The notes under the pieces were generated by a model that ran no database searches, was not told the DNA's origin, and was given only the letters and a program-made list of their open reading frames with translations. DNA of 15,602 bases from an uncultured Eubacteriales bacterium (GTDB lineage Bacteria; Bacillota_A; Clostridia; Oscillospirales; CAG-272), in NCBI GenBank assembly GCA_900555345.1, contig USKS01000009.1, positions 1-15,602 of the forward strand, read 5' to 3'. A program made the translations under genes and the position numbers. Position 1 is the first letter of the stretch; every line of letters starts with the position of its first letter. Positions 1 through 7,739 of this stretch are shown here, piece after piece.

Positions 1-1
1 C

Positions 2-141
2 TATTATACCACAAAGCGAAAATGTGTGCTTGCACAAACATTTTCGCGAGGCCGTCAATTGCGCAGCCGCGCATAGCGCGGAAGCGGCAAAGCAGCTTGA
101 TTTTGCTTTTTAAGCAAAATCCCTGCGCATATTATACCACA
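2..141. repeat. Pair of 12-bp direct repeats enclosing three palindromes
   Basis: An identical 12-mer, TATTATACCACA, occurs at 2-13 and 130-141, a period of 128. Read on the minus strand it is TGTGGTATAATA, a perfect extended -10 promoter element. Between the copies lie three stem-loops: arms 16-29 and 32-47 (with a two-base bulge), arms 67-72 and 76-81 (CCGCGC/GCGCGG), and arms 99-108 and 112-121 (10 bp perfect, 3-nt loop). No coding frame is convincing. It could be a short structured leftward RNA, a tandem promoter region, or the remnant of a small palindromic element. I favour a regulatory role because the repeat matches a promoter element so well. Confidence 0.55.
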
Positions 142-158
142 TATTCGCGCTTTTTCAA
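131..158 (-). promoter_or_regulatory. Leftward promoter with extended -10
   Basis: On the minus strand, TTGAAA (158-153) and TATAAT (136-131) are separated by 16 nt, and the -10 is preceded by TGG, giving an extended -10. The -35 lies inside a small palindrome, GCGCTT-GAAA-AAGCGC. Transcription would start near 124, run through the three stem-loops and leave the window at position 1. The gene it serves is not in this window. A second copy of the extended -10 sits at 3-8 but has no good -35. Confidence 0.6.
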
Positions 159-306
159 GCGCTGCACTCATATTTTAACTTCCTCCGCCCCGCACCCACC
201 GAATATCCGCCCATGTCAACCGCGCCAAACCGCACTCATCTCCTCAGGCAGTTCACCGAACTACGTATTACTTTTTCAGCGTATCGTCCCCATTTGCGAT
301 TACACC
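142..306. other. Non-coding spacer between divergent promoters
   Basis: This stretch is C-rich on the plus strand and holds no convincing gene, RNA or repeat beyond the leftward -35 element at its left end. An open frame crosses it, but it lacks a ribosome binding site and its composition does not look coding. It separates the leftward promoter at 131-158 from the prmA promoter. Confidence 0.5.
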
Positions 307-335
307 TTGTAAATGTGCCGAATTCATGCTAAAAT
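307..335 (+). promoter_or_regulatory. Promoter of prmA
   Basis: TTGTAA at 307-312 and TAAAAT at 330-335 are separated by 17 nt, and TGC directly precedes the -10 (extended -10). The predicted start near 342 leaves a leader of roughly 20 nt before the ATG at 364. That leader contains the ribosome binding site GAGGTG (353-358). Confidence 0.6.
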
Positions 336-363
336 ATATGCAGCAATTTTACGAGGTGCAATT

Positions 364-1287
364 ATGGATAAATGGATACAGATAAAAGCTACTGCCGACT
401 GCAAATACCTTGACGATATGAGCGCGGTCATGAGCATGGTGGACAATTCGCTGATGATCGAAGATTATTCGGACGTGGTCAAGGAGCTTGACGGCGTATA
501 CGGCGATCTTATCGACGAAGAACTTCTGCAAAAGGACAGAACAATTTCAAGCGTTTCCGTCTTTATTCCGGAGATCAAAAATCCCGCAGAGTCCGTAGGC
601 TTTATAACCTCGCGTTTTGAAACTCTCAGCATTCCCGCCAAAGTGGAATGCATCGGCGTAAGCGAAGAAGATTGGGCAGACTCGTGGAAGAAGTATTATA
701 AGCCCATAAAGACAGGCGAAAAGCTTGTTATCGTTCCCCTTTGGGAAAAGTATGAGGCAGGCGAGGACGAGATCGTAGTTCTTATGGATCCCGGAATGGC
801 GTTCGGCACGGGCACGCACGAAACCACCCGCCTTTGCGCCGCCCTGCTTGAAAAGTATCTTAAGCGCGGCGACAAAATGCTTGACGTCGGCTGCGGCAGC
901 GGAATTCTCGCCATATGCGCGTCAAAGCTCGGCGCCGCAAGCTGCTTTGCCTGCGATATCGACCCGAACGCCGTGCGCGTCGCAAAAGAAAATGTCGAGA
1001 TCAACAAAACGGAAAACGTGACGGTCGCCGTGTCCGATCTTTTGGCGGGAACCGATCGCATCGACGGCGGCTATGACATATGCTGCGCCAACATTGTTGC
1101 GGACGTTATTATCCGCATGGCGCCCGCCATAGGTGATTATATCTCCGACGACGGCGTTCTCATTGTTTCGGGAATCATTACGGAGCGCGCCGACGAAACG
1201 GTCTCCGCCCTTTCCGACAGCGGTTGGAAGCTCGTGGACGAGCGCCGCGAAAACGGTTGGTTTGCCGGTGTGCTGAAAAAAGCGTGA
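364..1287 (+). CDS. prmA: Ribosomal protein L11 methyltransferase PrmA
   Basis: PrmA is a cytoplasmic S-adenosylmethionine-dependent enzyme that trimethylates amino groups of ribosomal protein L11. The 307-residue product has the family's usual length and order. An N-terminal L11-recognition domain (about 1-100) is followed by the linker EEDWADSWKKYY (101-112). The PrmA signature MDPGMAFGTGTHETT is at 141-155, the SAM-binding loop DVGCGSG at 174-180, the acidic end of the next strand (DID) at 198-200, and the substrate-side motif ANIVADVI at 242-249. The frame is open upstream to 313, but the ATG at 364 is chosen because GAGGTG precedes it by 5 nt and the predicted promoter lies at 307-335, so a start at 313 would precede the transcript. 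The downstream NERD gene follows after 55 nt with no clear terminator, so co-transcription is possible. Nothing in the protein looks unusual. Confidence 0.95.
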   Translation: MDKWIQIKATADCKYLDDMSAVMSMVDNSLMIEDYSDVVKELDGVYGDLIDEELLQKDRTISSVSVFIPEIKNPAESVGFITSRFETLSIPAKVECIGVSEEDWADSWKKYYKPIKTGEKLVIVPLWEKYEAGEDEIVVLMDPGMAFGTGTHETTRLCAALLEKYLKRGDKMLDVGCGSGILAICASKLGAASCFACDIDPNAVRVAKENVEINKTENVTVAVSDLLAGTDRIDGGYDICCANIVADVIIRMAPAIGDYISDDGVLIVSGIITERADETVSALSDSGWKLVDERRENGWFAGVLKKA

Positions 1288-1342
1288 TTTTATTGCGATT
1301 TTTCACTGTAAATTTTATGAGCATCTGAGGTGAATACTCTCT

Positions 1343-2185
1343 ATGGGATTACTAAAGCTGTTTCACAAAATAAAAATCTCATGCATACGCCGACAGGAGG
1401 TGCCTATTCCGCCGTTTTCACCGCAAAAGCAGTACGGCAGCTACGGCGAAGACGAATTTGCCTATGAAATAGAACATATTCTTCCCGACTGCAGAATGAA
1501 ACGCAACATTATAATCGAGTCCGACGACGGAGATGCGGAAATCGACTTTCTGATACTGTACCGCCGCAAGCTGTTTGCGGTTGAAGTAAAACGCTGGTGC
1601 GGTACTATCGAGGGGAATATAAATCATATCAAAAAAGAAAAGGTCGATAGATGGACAGGGGAGATATACACTGAGACACCTCTATCACCATTCGTCCAGT
1701 TGAAACGCGCCGTTTACCTTTTAAAAAAGCAGCAGAATCAGAAAGTATGGATCAACACGATCGTATTTTTTGAGGATGCCGATACTGTCAGACTTGAAGG
1801 CGATGATGTTTGGTTTACCGAAATCAAAGAACTTGCAGAGTACATAAAATGCGGCGGTGAAAGCTCATACAGCGGCGATACTGCTAAATTTTTCAACAAC
1901 TGCCGCTCGGCAGACTATCTTTATACATATATCTACGGCAGAGAACTGCGCTGTATAATACGCGACAGTTCTTTAGTGTTTGATATATCAGGCAGAAGGC
2001 TGACACGTCGCGATATTGATCTGATTGACATTACGCACCGCAGGACATATGATATTCTGAACATTAAGGCACGGGACGGTGAGAGCTATACCGCCGAACT
2101 TGAAAACGGTTTTGTGGAAGTGACGGACAGTGGCAGAACCCGGTCGTATGCGCTCAGTAAAATTGACCGCATAAAGCTCGGTTAA
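1343..2185 (+). CDS. NERD-domain (nuclease-related) protein
   Basis: A 280-residue protein with a NERD domain, a PD-(D/E)XK-like fold predicted to act on nucleic acid; precise functions in this family are mostly unknown. The visible core is GE at 35-36, a strand with EIDFLI (D68), then VEVKRW with E81 and K83, and an aligned Q119 in PFVQLKRA. This matches the expected D...ExK catalytic arrangement, so the nuclease core looks intact. After about residue 200 there is a short beta-rich region (202-279) I do not recognise. No membrane segment is evident; the N-terminus is basic. The ATG at 1343 follows GAGGTG (1327-1332) by 10 nt. The gene may be read through from prmA and ends 73 nt before the bidirectional terminator at 2259-2290. 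Family assignment is fairly secure; the biological role is not known. Confidence 0.8.
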   Translation: MGLLKLFHKIKISCIRRQEVPIPPFSPQKQYGSYGEDEFAYEIEHILPDCRMKRNIIIESDDGDAEIDFLILYRRKLFAVEVKRWCGTIEGNINHIKKEKVDRWTGEIYTETPLSPFVQLKRAVYLLKKQQNQKVWINTIVFFEDADTVRLEGDDVWFTEIKELAEYIKCGGESSYSGDTAKFFNNCRSADYLYTYIYGRELRCIIRDSSLVFDISGRRLTRRDIDLIDITHRRTYDILNIKARDGESYTAELENGFVEVTDSGRTRSYALSKIDRIKLG

Positions 2186-2258
2186 TCAGCTTATGCAGTA
2201 TTTTAATATGACGCATCCAACTCGGTTTCATCATTTTCATGGAGTATGTAAACTAAAT

Positions 2259-2290
2259 AAAATCGCCGATGCAGCAGCATCGGCGATTTT
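2259..2290. terminator. Bidirectional intrinsic terminator
   Basis: A perfect 14-bp stem (2259-2272 with 2277-2290) closes a 4-nt loop AGCA. On the plus strand it runs into TTTTTTCTTT, ending the prmA/NERD transcript. On the minus strand the stem is followed by TTTTATTTAGTT, ending the opp operon just after its last gene. Its position between two convergent genes fits this dual use. Confidence 0.9.
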
Positions 2291-2294
2291 TTCT

Positions 2295-3581
2295 TTAGTT
2301 TTCTTTGAATGTTACGGCTGAATCGCTGTAAAGGTTTCGCAGCGATATATCCTTTTCGGTATGCATTATGCGCTCGCCGCCGCACCAAACGGAACAGATG
2401 CCGTTCTGCGACAGCTTTTCAAGCTTGTCTGCATCAAGGCTGTCCGCAATATATACAGGCGCGATCTGCAAAAGCACATCCGCGCAGCCGTATTTTTCAG
2501 AATACGCCGCCAGAAACGGCGTTGCCGCCCGGCTGAGCCCGTCGGATACGCCGGCATACGGAAATCTGACGTCACCGTTGCCAGTAACGTAATAGTTAAG
2601 TGTGTCCGACTCCGCCACGGGAAAATCCTTCAGCACGACTGTGCTGCGGCGTCCGCCGTAACCGAGCACTGCAGCTGAATACACGGTTTTGTCAAGCCTT
2701 GCGTAGATGTTCAGCGAATATGTCTCGCCGTTCTCAGTGCCGCCGCTCATATCGCCGAGCGTTCGGCTGAAGCCGTCGTAGCTTGACAGAACGCCTTTTG
2801 TATATCCGGCATCCTCAAGAGAAGCGGCAAGATAGTCCGCGACAAACGCGTTTTTCATCCAGAAAAGGCTTATATATGTCTTTATTCCGTTTTCTTCGGC
2901 AAATGCCGAATACTCATCGGAGACATGGAGTATCGCGCGGCTGTCCGAGAGAAGCTCTACTGACACCTGCTCGCTGTCGGCAGCAAATGCCGCGACATCT
3001 TTATAATACTCTTTCAGCTCGCCGTTTACAAACGGATCGAAATCAGCGGCATCGTTATCGTCCGCACTGTTGAACAGGCTTTGATAATATCCGTACACCG
3101 GTCCGAGGTAGATACCGCGGTTATCCGAAGAAGCTATCTTTTCAAGAGCTGCATACAGTTCGCTGTCTATCTCGACCGCCTCGTTCGGGTGCTTATTGAG
3201 AGAGGCGATATTGCCGACATCCGAAAATGTGCTGTCACTGTTGAAGATCCGATAAGCGTTTTCGCAAAGCTCTGTGTACTTAGAGGTCAGCTTCTTATTT
3301 TCGGCAGTTGCGGAAATTCCACTGTCGCCCAGGTAATAATGAAAAGTGAACTCGTTTGCGCACGTGCCGTTTTCGGAGGTCGTGGCAGATATGACCGCCC
3401 AGCCCGGATCGGTCGAAAGCAGCTTTACCATGCCTATGGCAAATGCAATTAATGCAATTGCCAAAAACCCGATGATCGCCGCCATTCTCAGCTTTTTGTT
3501 TTTTTCGGACAGCTCTACCTTGAGAGGCGGTCTGACGCCCGGATTGTTATCCGTATTGTGTAATCTTGTTTTTCGGCCCAT
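2295..3581 (-). CDS. Membrane-anchored ApbE-like protein (degenerate)
   Basis: A 428-residue protein with a basic cytoplasmic N-terminus and one hydrophobic segment (about 34-53), so most of it should lie outside the membrane. The rest resembles the layout of ApbE, the FAD:protein FMN transferase. A segment like the region with the 'DSEISRLN' motif is at about 112-130. A helix-turn like the 'KGYAADRAAELLKEAG' region is at 243-260. A tail at 366-410 (ADVLLQIAPVYIAD...ICSVWCGGERIMH) resembles ApbE's C-terminal strand pattern. The expected GGIAKG and HIIDPRTG motifs are not recognisable, so catalysis is doubtful. The ATG at 3581 lies 7 nt after the oppF stop with only a weak GGA site, suggesting translational coupling. 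It is the last gene of the opp operon, so a role tied to the importer is likely but inferred. It could also be an unrelated extracytoplasmic protein; the ApbE link rests on pattern only. Confidence 0.55.
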   Translation of the reverse strand: MGRKTRLHNTDNNPGVRPPLKVELSEKNKKLRMAAIIGFLAIALIAFAIGMVKLLSTDPGWAVISATTSENGTCANEFTFHYYLGDSGISATAENKKLTSKYTELCENAYRIFNSDSTFSDVGNIASLNKHPNEAVEIDSELYAALEKIASSDNRGIYLGPVYGYYQSLFNSADDNDAADFDPFVNGELKEYYKDVAAFAADSEQVSVELLSDSRAILHVSDEYSAFAEENGIKTYISLFWMKNAFVADYLAASLEDAGYTKGVLSSYDGFSRTLGDMSGGTENGETYSLNIYARLDKTVYSAAVLGYGGRRSTVVLKDFPVAESDTLNYYVTGNGDVRFPYAGVSDGLSRAATPFLAAYSEKYGCADVLLQIAPVYIADSLDADKLEKLSQNGICSVWCGGERIMHTEKDISLRNLYSDSAVTFKEN

Positions 3582-3588
3582 ATATCCG

Positions 3589-4899
3589 TCAGATACCTGC
3601 GAATATGAGCATTATCAGGAACAGGATTATTACGGCGCCAAGCACTCCGAAGCCGATAAGCGCGCCTTTTCTGCACGCTTTGAAATTGCGGAAGTACTTT
3701 TTCTTTTTGAATATAAGCCCCGCAATTATACCGAGAATCGGCAGGAAGAACGAAAGCACTGTATACCACAGACTGCCCGTATCGTGCAGAGGGGTGCTGA
3801 GAATCTCTGCATCGTCGAGAACATCATCTTCGGCATTTGCCGTTTCTTCCTTGGGTGCGTTCGGATCGTTAATGGCAATGGTGCGGAGAGGCTCGTTTTT
3901 TTCTCTTATCGCCTTATACTCCTCGATCTCCTTTTTATTACCGTACACGTAGTGGTTGTGTCCCACGCATACCATCTCGGGTTTATCCTCGCTGTAGTCG
4001 TGGATAGAAGGATCGTAAGTGTAAAGCACTTTGTTCTTCTCAAGCATGGGATCGGGAATCGGAATTGCGGAAATAAGGGAGCGGGTATAAGGATGCAGCG
4101 GGAAGTCAAACAGCTCCTCTGCCTCTGCCACCTCAACTATATTACCCTTGTAGATAACGCCAATGTGGTCGGAAATAAATCTGACTATGGACAAATCGTG
4201 CGCTATAAAGAGATAGGTGGTTCCCTTTTCTCTCTGGAACTTCTTCATAAGGTTGAGCACCTGAGCGCGGATGGAAACGTCCAGAGCCGAGATAGGCTCG
4301 TCCGCAACGACAAGCTCCGGCTCCATTACCATGGCGCGGGCAAGACCTATACGCTGTCTCTGTCCGCCGGAGAACTCGTGGGGGTATCTTGTAAGATGCT
4401 CGGGAAGAAGGCCTACTTCGTCCACGATCTGTTCGACCTTGCGGACTCTGTCGGCTTCGTTTTTGTAAAGGTGGAAGTTATAAAGTCCCTCGGAAATGAT
4501 ATAGTCTACGGTCGCGCGCTCGTTAAGGGACGCCGCGGGATCCTGGAAGACCATCTGTATATTACGGATGACCGCACGGTCGAGGGAACGGGGGATCTTG
4601 CCGGAAATGCGCACGCCTTTATAAAGGATCTCGCCGTTTGAGCAGGGGTTTACGCGAATGACCGCGCGCCCGATAGTGGTCTTTCCGCTTCCGGACTCGC
4701 CTACGAGAGAAAATGTTTCGCCCTTGTATATATCAAATGAGGCATCCTTTACGGCATAGACGGCTTTGTCGCCCTTGCCGAAGGTTATATCAACATTTCT
4801 GAGCGACAGCAGCACTTCGCGGCCGTTTTCGTCAATGGGACCGTGCTCGGGAAGCTTTGCTGCGCTGGCGCTTTTCTTTTCAGTTATCTTATCACTCAC
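3589..4899 (-). CDS. oppF: Oligopeptide ABC importer ATPase OppF/AmiF with C-terminal membrane extension
   Basis: One of the two cytoplasmic ATPases that power oligopeptide import. Motifs: Walker A GESGSGKT (67-74), Q-loop FQDP (118-121), signature FSGGQ (176-180), Walker B LVVADEP (196-202, catalytic E201) and H-loop H234. The Opp-specific tail with HPYT (269-272), IPIPDP and YDPSIHDY matches streptococcal AmiF, which ends near the equivalent of residue 335. This protein continues for about 100 residues: an acidic linker (about 345-375), a first membrane helix (about 379-397), a basic stretch [14 protein letters not shown] (398-411), and a second helix (about 413-434). Membrane helices on an Opp ATPase are unusual; no frameshift is needed to explain them. 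The start is GTG at 4899, preceded 9 nt upstream by AGGAG; it overlaps the oppD stop by 8 bp, so the two ATPases are translationally coupled. The ATPase call is certain; the extension's role is unknown. Confidence 0.93.
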   Translation of the reverse strand: MSDKITEKKSASAAKLPEHGPIDENGREVLLSLRNVDITFGKGDKAVYAVKDASFDIYKGETFSLVGESGSGKTTIGRAVIRVNPCSNGEILYKGVRISGKIPRSLDRAVIRNIQMVFQDPAASLNERATVDYIISEGLYNFHLYKNEADRVRKVEQIVDEVGLLPEHLTRYPHEFSGGQRQRIGLARAMVMEPELVVADEPISALDVSIRAQVLNLMKKFQREKGTTYLFIAHDLSIVRFISDHIGVIYKGNIVEVAEAEELFDFPLHPYTRSLISAIPIPDPMLEKNKVLYTYDPSIHDYSEDKPEMVCVGHNHYVYGNKKEIEEYKAIREKNEPLRTIAINDPNAPKEETANAEDDVLDDAEILSTPLHDTGSLWYTVLSFFLPILGIIAGLIFKKKKYFRNFKACRKGALIGFGVLGAVIILFLIMLIFAGI

Positions 4900-6658
4900 A
4901 GCGGAAATCTCCTATGTTGAAAGCTTTCATCAGTTTGCCGTGTATATCCTGTATTGCCTCGGGCTTTTCGATCTTGGGGCTTCTGGGATCGAGCAGCCAT
5001 GTCTTTGCAAAGTGCGTTTCCGTCACCTTGAACATGGGGGGCTCTCTCAGAGTGTCGATCTTGAGGCAATATGGGTTACGCGGTGCAAAAGGATCGCCGA
5101 CTATCTTGTTATACAGAGACGGGGGCGTTCCAGAAATGGAATAAAGCTCCGTATTTCTCTGCGCAAGCTGAGGCAGCGACGACATGAGCGCCCATGTATA
5201 CGGGTGTCTCGGGTCGTAGAATACCTCGTCCACATTACCGAGTTCCACTATCTGACCTGCGTACATGACCGCAACGCGGTCCGCGATGTTTGCAACAACG
5301 CCCAAATCATGGGTGATGAACACGATAGTATAGTTAAATTCCTTCTGCAGATCCTTGAGAAGCTTGAGTATCTGCGCCTGGATCGTAACGTCAAGCGCAG
5401 TCGTAGGCTCGTCGCATATAAGGATCTTAGGCTGGCAGGACAGCGCGATCGCTATTACGATCCTCTGTCTCATACCGCCGGAATACTGGAACGGATAGTC
5501 GTCGAAGCGGTGCTCCGCGTCCGGTATGCCGACTTTTTTCATAAGAACGAGCGCCTTTTCCCTTGCCTGGACTTCGGTGCAGTTCTGATGCTTGAGAATA
5601 ATGGAAGTTATCTGCTTGCCTATTGTGATAATGGGGTTAAGCGAGGTCATAGGATCCTGGAACACGGTCGCGATCTTGCCGCCGCGGATCTGGCTCCAGT
5701 CCTTTGAGTATCTGATCTTTGCAAGGTTAAGAACGCAATAGCCGTACAGACGGTTTTCGTCCTCGCTCTCATAGCGGACTCTGAGCGCCACGTTATCGAA
5801 CACCGCGCTTCTCGTCGCCTCGTCGAACAGATCAACGCCGAGCATCATTGCCTGCTTCAGCGCTTTGGTCAGCTTATTTATAAGCTGCATACGGTGGGTG
5901 AAATCGTAGCGGGCGACGCTCAGCCAAATTTCTTTGGCGATCTTATCGTTACGGTCAAGAACTTCTTTGGGTATTTCGCGCTGCTGCGCCTTTTCGTACT
6001 CCGCTTTAAGCTCCGCTTCCTTCTTCGCGAAGTCCGCAAGATATGCCGCGTCTGCTTTTATGGCTACGCTGTGCGCGTGCGCAAGGTTTTTCTTTTCCTC
6101 AAGAAGTGCCGCAAGCTTCATCTCCGCCTCGTCTATCTCGGCGGAAATTTCTTTGATGCGATCCTTCTCCTTGGAGGGGTCAAGGGTCAGCTTTGTGTTA
6201 TGAAGCTCCGATTTTTTGAACTCGAGCTCTTTTGCTCTTTCGTCGAAATCGGCTATCTCTTCGGGGCTGAGGCTGCCTTTGGACTTTTTCTCCGCCTCAA
6301 GCTCAAGCAGCTTACGGTATACGTCGGACGCTATCTCAAGCTTTGAATATGCGTTGAGTTTTGCGGTCGTGCGGCGGATAACGCTGCGCGCCATTTTATT
6401 TTTGGCAGCTGTCGTTTTTGCGAGCTCCTCATCGTCAAAGACTATCGAGCCGTTGTCTATAAAGCCGTTGGAGTCAAGCATTCCGGCAAAGGTCTTTGTG
6501 AAAACGGACTTGCCGCTTCCGGACTCGCCGACGATTGCTATGGACTCGTTTTCATAAATATCAAGGGATACGCGTCTTATTGCGGTAAGAATTCTGCCGC
6601 GGACGCGGAATTTAACTTCCAGATCCTTTATGGAAAGAAGAACCTTATTGTTTTCCAT
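4892..6658 (-). CDS. oppD: Oligopeptide ABC importer ATPase OppD/AmiE with large helical insertion
   Basis: Second ATPase of the importer, pairing with OppF. All motifs are present: Walker A GESGSGKS (44-51), Q-loop [10 protein letters not shown] (333-342), signature YSGGMRQR (392-399), Walker B ILICDEP (412-418, catalytic E417), H-loop H450, and the Opp tail HPYTW with GTPPSL (485-515). At 588 residues it is about 240 longer than usual OppD proteins (around 320-360). The excess lies between FDDEELAK (about 74-81) and [16 protein letters not shown] (from 321), where normal proteins have a short loop of the antiparallel-beta subdomain. The inserted stretch (about 82-319) is rich in Lys, Glu and Ala and looks helical, with a probable coiled coil at about 110-225. 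It is in frame with no stop, so it is not an assembly fusion of two genes. The ATG at 6658 follows GGGGGAG by 5 nt; oppC ends 12 nt upstream. ATPase function should be intact. Confidence 0.94.
   Translation of the reverse strand: MENNKVLLSIKDLEVKFRVRGRILTAIRRVSLDIYENESIAIVGESGSGKSVFTKTFAGMLDSNGFIDNGSIVFDDEELAKTTAAKNKMARSVIRRTTAKLNAYSKLEIASDVYRKLLELEAEKKSKGSLSPEEIADFDERAKELEFKKSELHNTKLTLDPSKEKDRIKEISAEIDEAEMKLAALLEEKKNLAHAHSVAIKADAAYLADFAKKEAELKAEYEKAQQREIPKEVLDRNDKIAKEIWLSVARYDFTHRMQLINKLTKALKQAMMLGVDLFDEATRSAVFDNVALRVRYESEDENRLYGYCVLNLAKIRYSKDWSQIRGGKIATVFQDPMTSLNPIITIGKQITSIILKHQNCTEVQAREKALVLMKKVGIPDAEHRFDDYPFQYSGGMRQRIVIAIALSCQPKILICDEPTTALDVTIQAQILKLLKDLQKEFNYTIVFITHDLGVVANIADRVAVMYAGQIVELGNVDEVFYDPRHPYTWALMSSLPQLAQRNTELYSISGTPPSLYNKIVGDPFAPRNPYCLKIDTLREPPMFKVTETHFAKTWLLDPRSPKIEKPEAIQDIHGKLMKAFNIGDFRCE
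4909..4913 (-). promoter_or_regulatory. Ribosome binding site deciding the GTG start of oppF
   Basis: AGGAG on the minus strand lies 9 nt upstream of GTG at 4899, inside the end of oppD. It supports a GTG start and the 8-bp gene overlap. Confidence 0.75.
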
Positions 6659-6670
6659 CGCCGCTCCCCC

Positions 6671-7699
6671 TTACATATGTGTTCTGGGGTCTGAAGCGTC
6701 GCCCAGATTCTGACCGACAACATACAGCACCACGGTGATTATGGAAGCGAGCACAACGGGGCACCAGAACTCGAACTGGAATCCGGGTGTGAGCATTGAA
6801 CCCTCTGCCTCGAATATAAGTTTACCCAGCGACATATCGGACATTGACAGACCGATATACGACAGGAACACTTCGTATGAAATATATGAGGGAATTTCTG
6901 TAGCCGCAATAGTTACAATTACTGATACCATGAAAGGCAGGATGTTTTTCATGGCTATACGCGGCGTTGACGTGCCGAGGCAGCGGGATGCAAGATTATA
7001 CTCTCTGTCTCGTATTATGACGACCTGCGTTCGTATAAAGTATGCAATGGAAAGCCAGCCGGTTATGGTAAGTGCGAACACCATGGTCCAGAAGCTTGCG
7101 GAAAGTATCATGACGAGCACGGAAATGAGCAGGATGTAGGGCACATTTCCGATGATGTTATAAACCTCGGTCATGAAGATGTCGATACGCTTTGAGAAGC
7201 CCCATATCGCACCGACGACAACGCCTATGGTCATGTTGATAGCGGCGCAGATAAATGCAAGGGACAGGGATATGCGCGCACCGCTCCACATTGCGTCGAA
7301 TGTGGACTGACCGACGCCGCCCGCACCGAATATCCAGTGGATGCTGAAGCCGTGCATTTCAATAGCCTTTGAGGGGGACAAGTGCTTTGCGCCCTCCACA
7401 AGGACCTTGCCGAACTTATCGTAACCCGAAAATACGGGATATATATATGCAAATGCGATTATTACCGCAAGAAGCACCAATATGATTACATTGAATTTCT
7501 TTTTGAAGAACACGCGCATGACGGACTGCCAGTACGAATACCGCGGAGCGGCGATCTTTTCGGAATCGAGATCGTTATGATCGACTCTTGAGAAAAGCTC
7601 GTCCTCGCCAAGTCCCAGATCAGCTACGTTTACCGATTTATCGTCCATAGTAAAATTTATATCCTTTCTCGCCATCCTGCGTCGGGGCGCACCGTACAT
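6671..7699 (-). CDS. oppC: Oligopeptide ABC importer permease OppC/AmiD
   Basis: Inner membrane permease subunit. The protein closely follows streptococcal AmiD: the APRYSYWQSV motif precedes the first membrane helix. Six hydrophobic helices follow (roughly 73-94, 145-170, 190-213, 216-240, 268-290 and 312-333 in the 342-residue form). The ATPase-contact EAA loop is the segment ASRCLGTSTPRIAMKNILP, and the C-terminal GQNLGDASDPRTHM is typical. The start is undecided. ATG 7699 gives 342 residues but has only a weak AGG upstream. ATG 7675 has none at a workable distance. ATG 7648 has AAAGGA about 13 nt upstream and would give 325 residues, nearer to AmiD (about 308). The oppB stop lies 40 nt upstream of 7699. 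Unlike its partners, this subunit carries no extra domain. Function is well supported. Confidence 0.93.
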   Translation of the reverse strand: MYGAPRRRMARKDINFTMDDKSVNVADLGLGEDELFSRVDHNDLDSEKIAAPRYSYWQSVMRVFFKKKFNVIILVLLAVIIAFAYIYPVFSGYDKFGKVLVEGAKHLSPSKAIEMHGFSIHWIFGAGGVGQSTFDAMWSGARISLSLAFICAAINMTIGVVVGAIWGFSKRIDIFMTEVYNIIGNVPYILLISVLVMILSASFWTMVFALTITGWLSIAYFIRTQVVIIRDREYNLASRCLGTSTPRIAMKNILPFMVSVIVTIAATEIPSYISYEVFLSYIGLSMSDMSLGKLIFEAEGSMLTPGFQFEFWCPVVLASIITVVLYVVGQNLGDASDPRTHM

Positions 7700-7739
7700 T
7701 CGATACGCCTGCGCAGATGTGTTATGAAAGCGTCTCCGC

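Noticed and set aside
2..141. The 12-bp direct repeats as a target-site duplication around an inserted miniature transposon
   Set aside because: The enclosed segment has no terminal inverted repeats, and the repeat is itself a functional-looking promoter element, so insertion is not needed to explain it.
22..312. An open frame of 96 codons at the left edge
   Set aside because: It runs across palindromes and a leftward promoter, has no ribosome binding site, and its protein is low in coding character.
3346..4641. A 431-residue plus-strand open frame opposite oppF and the ApbE-like gene
   Set aside because: It crosses two genes that are clearly coding on the other strand and shows no domain or start signal; it is an antisense shadow.
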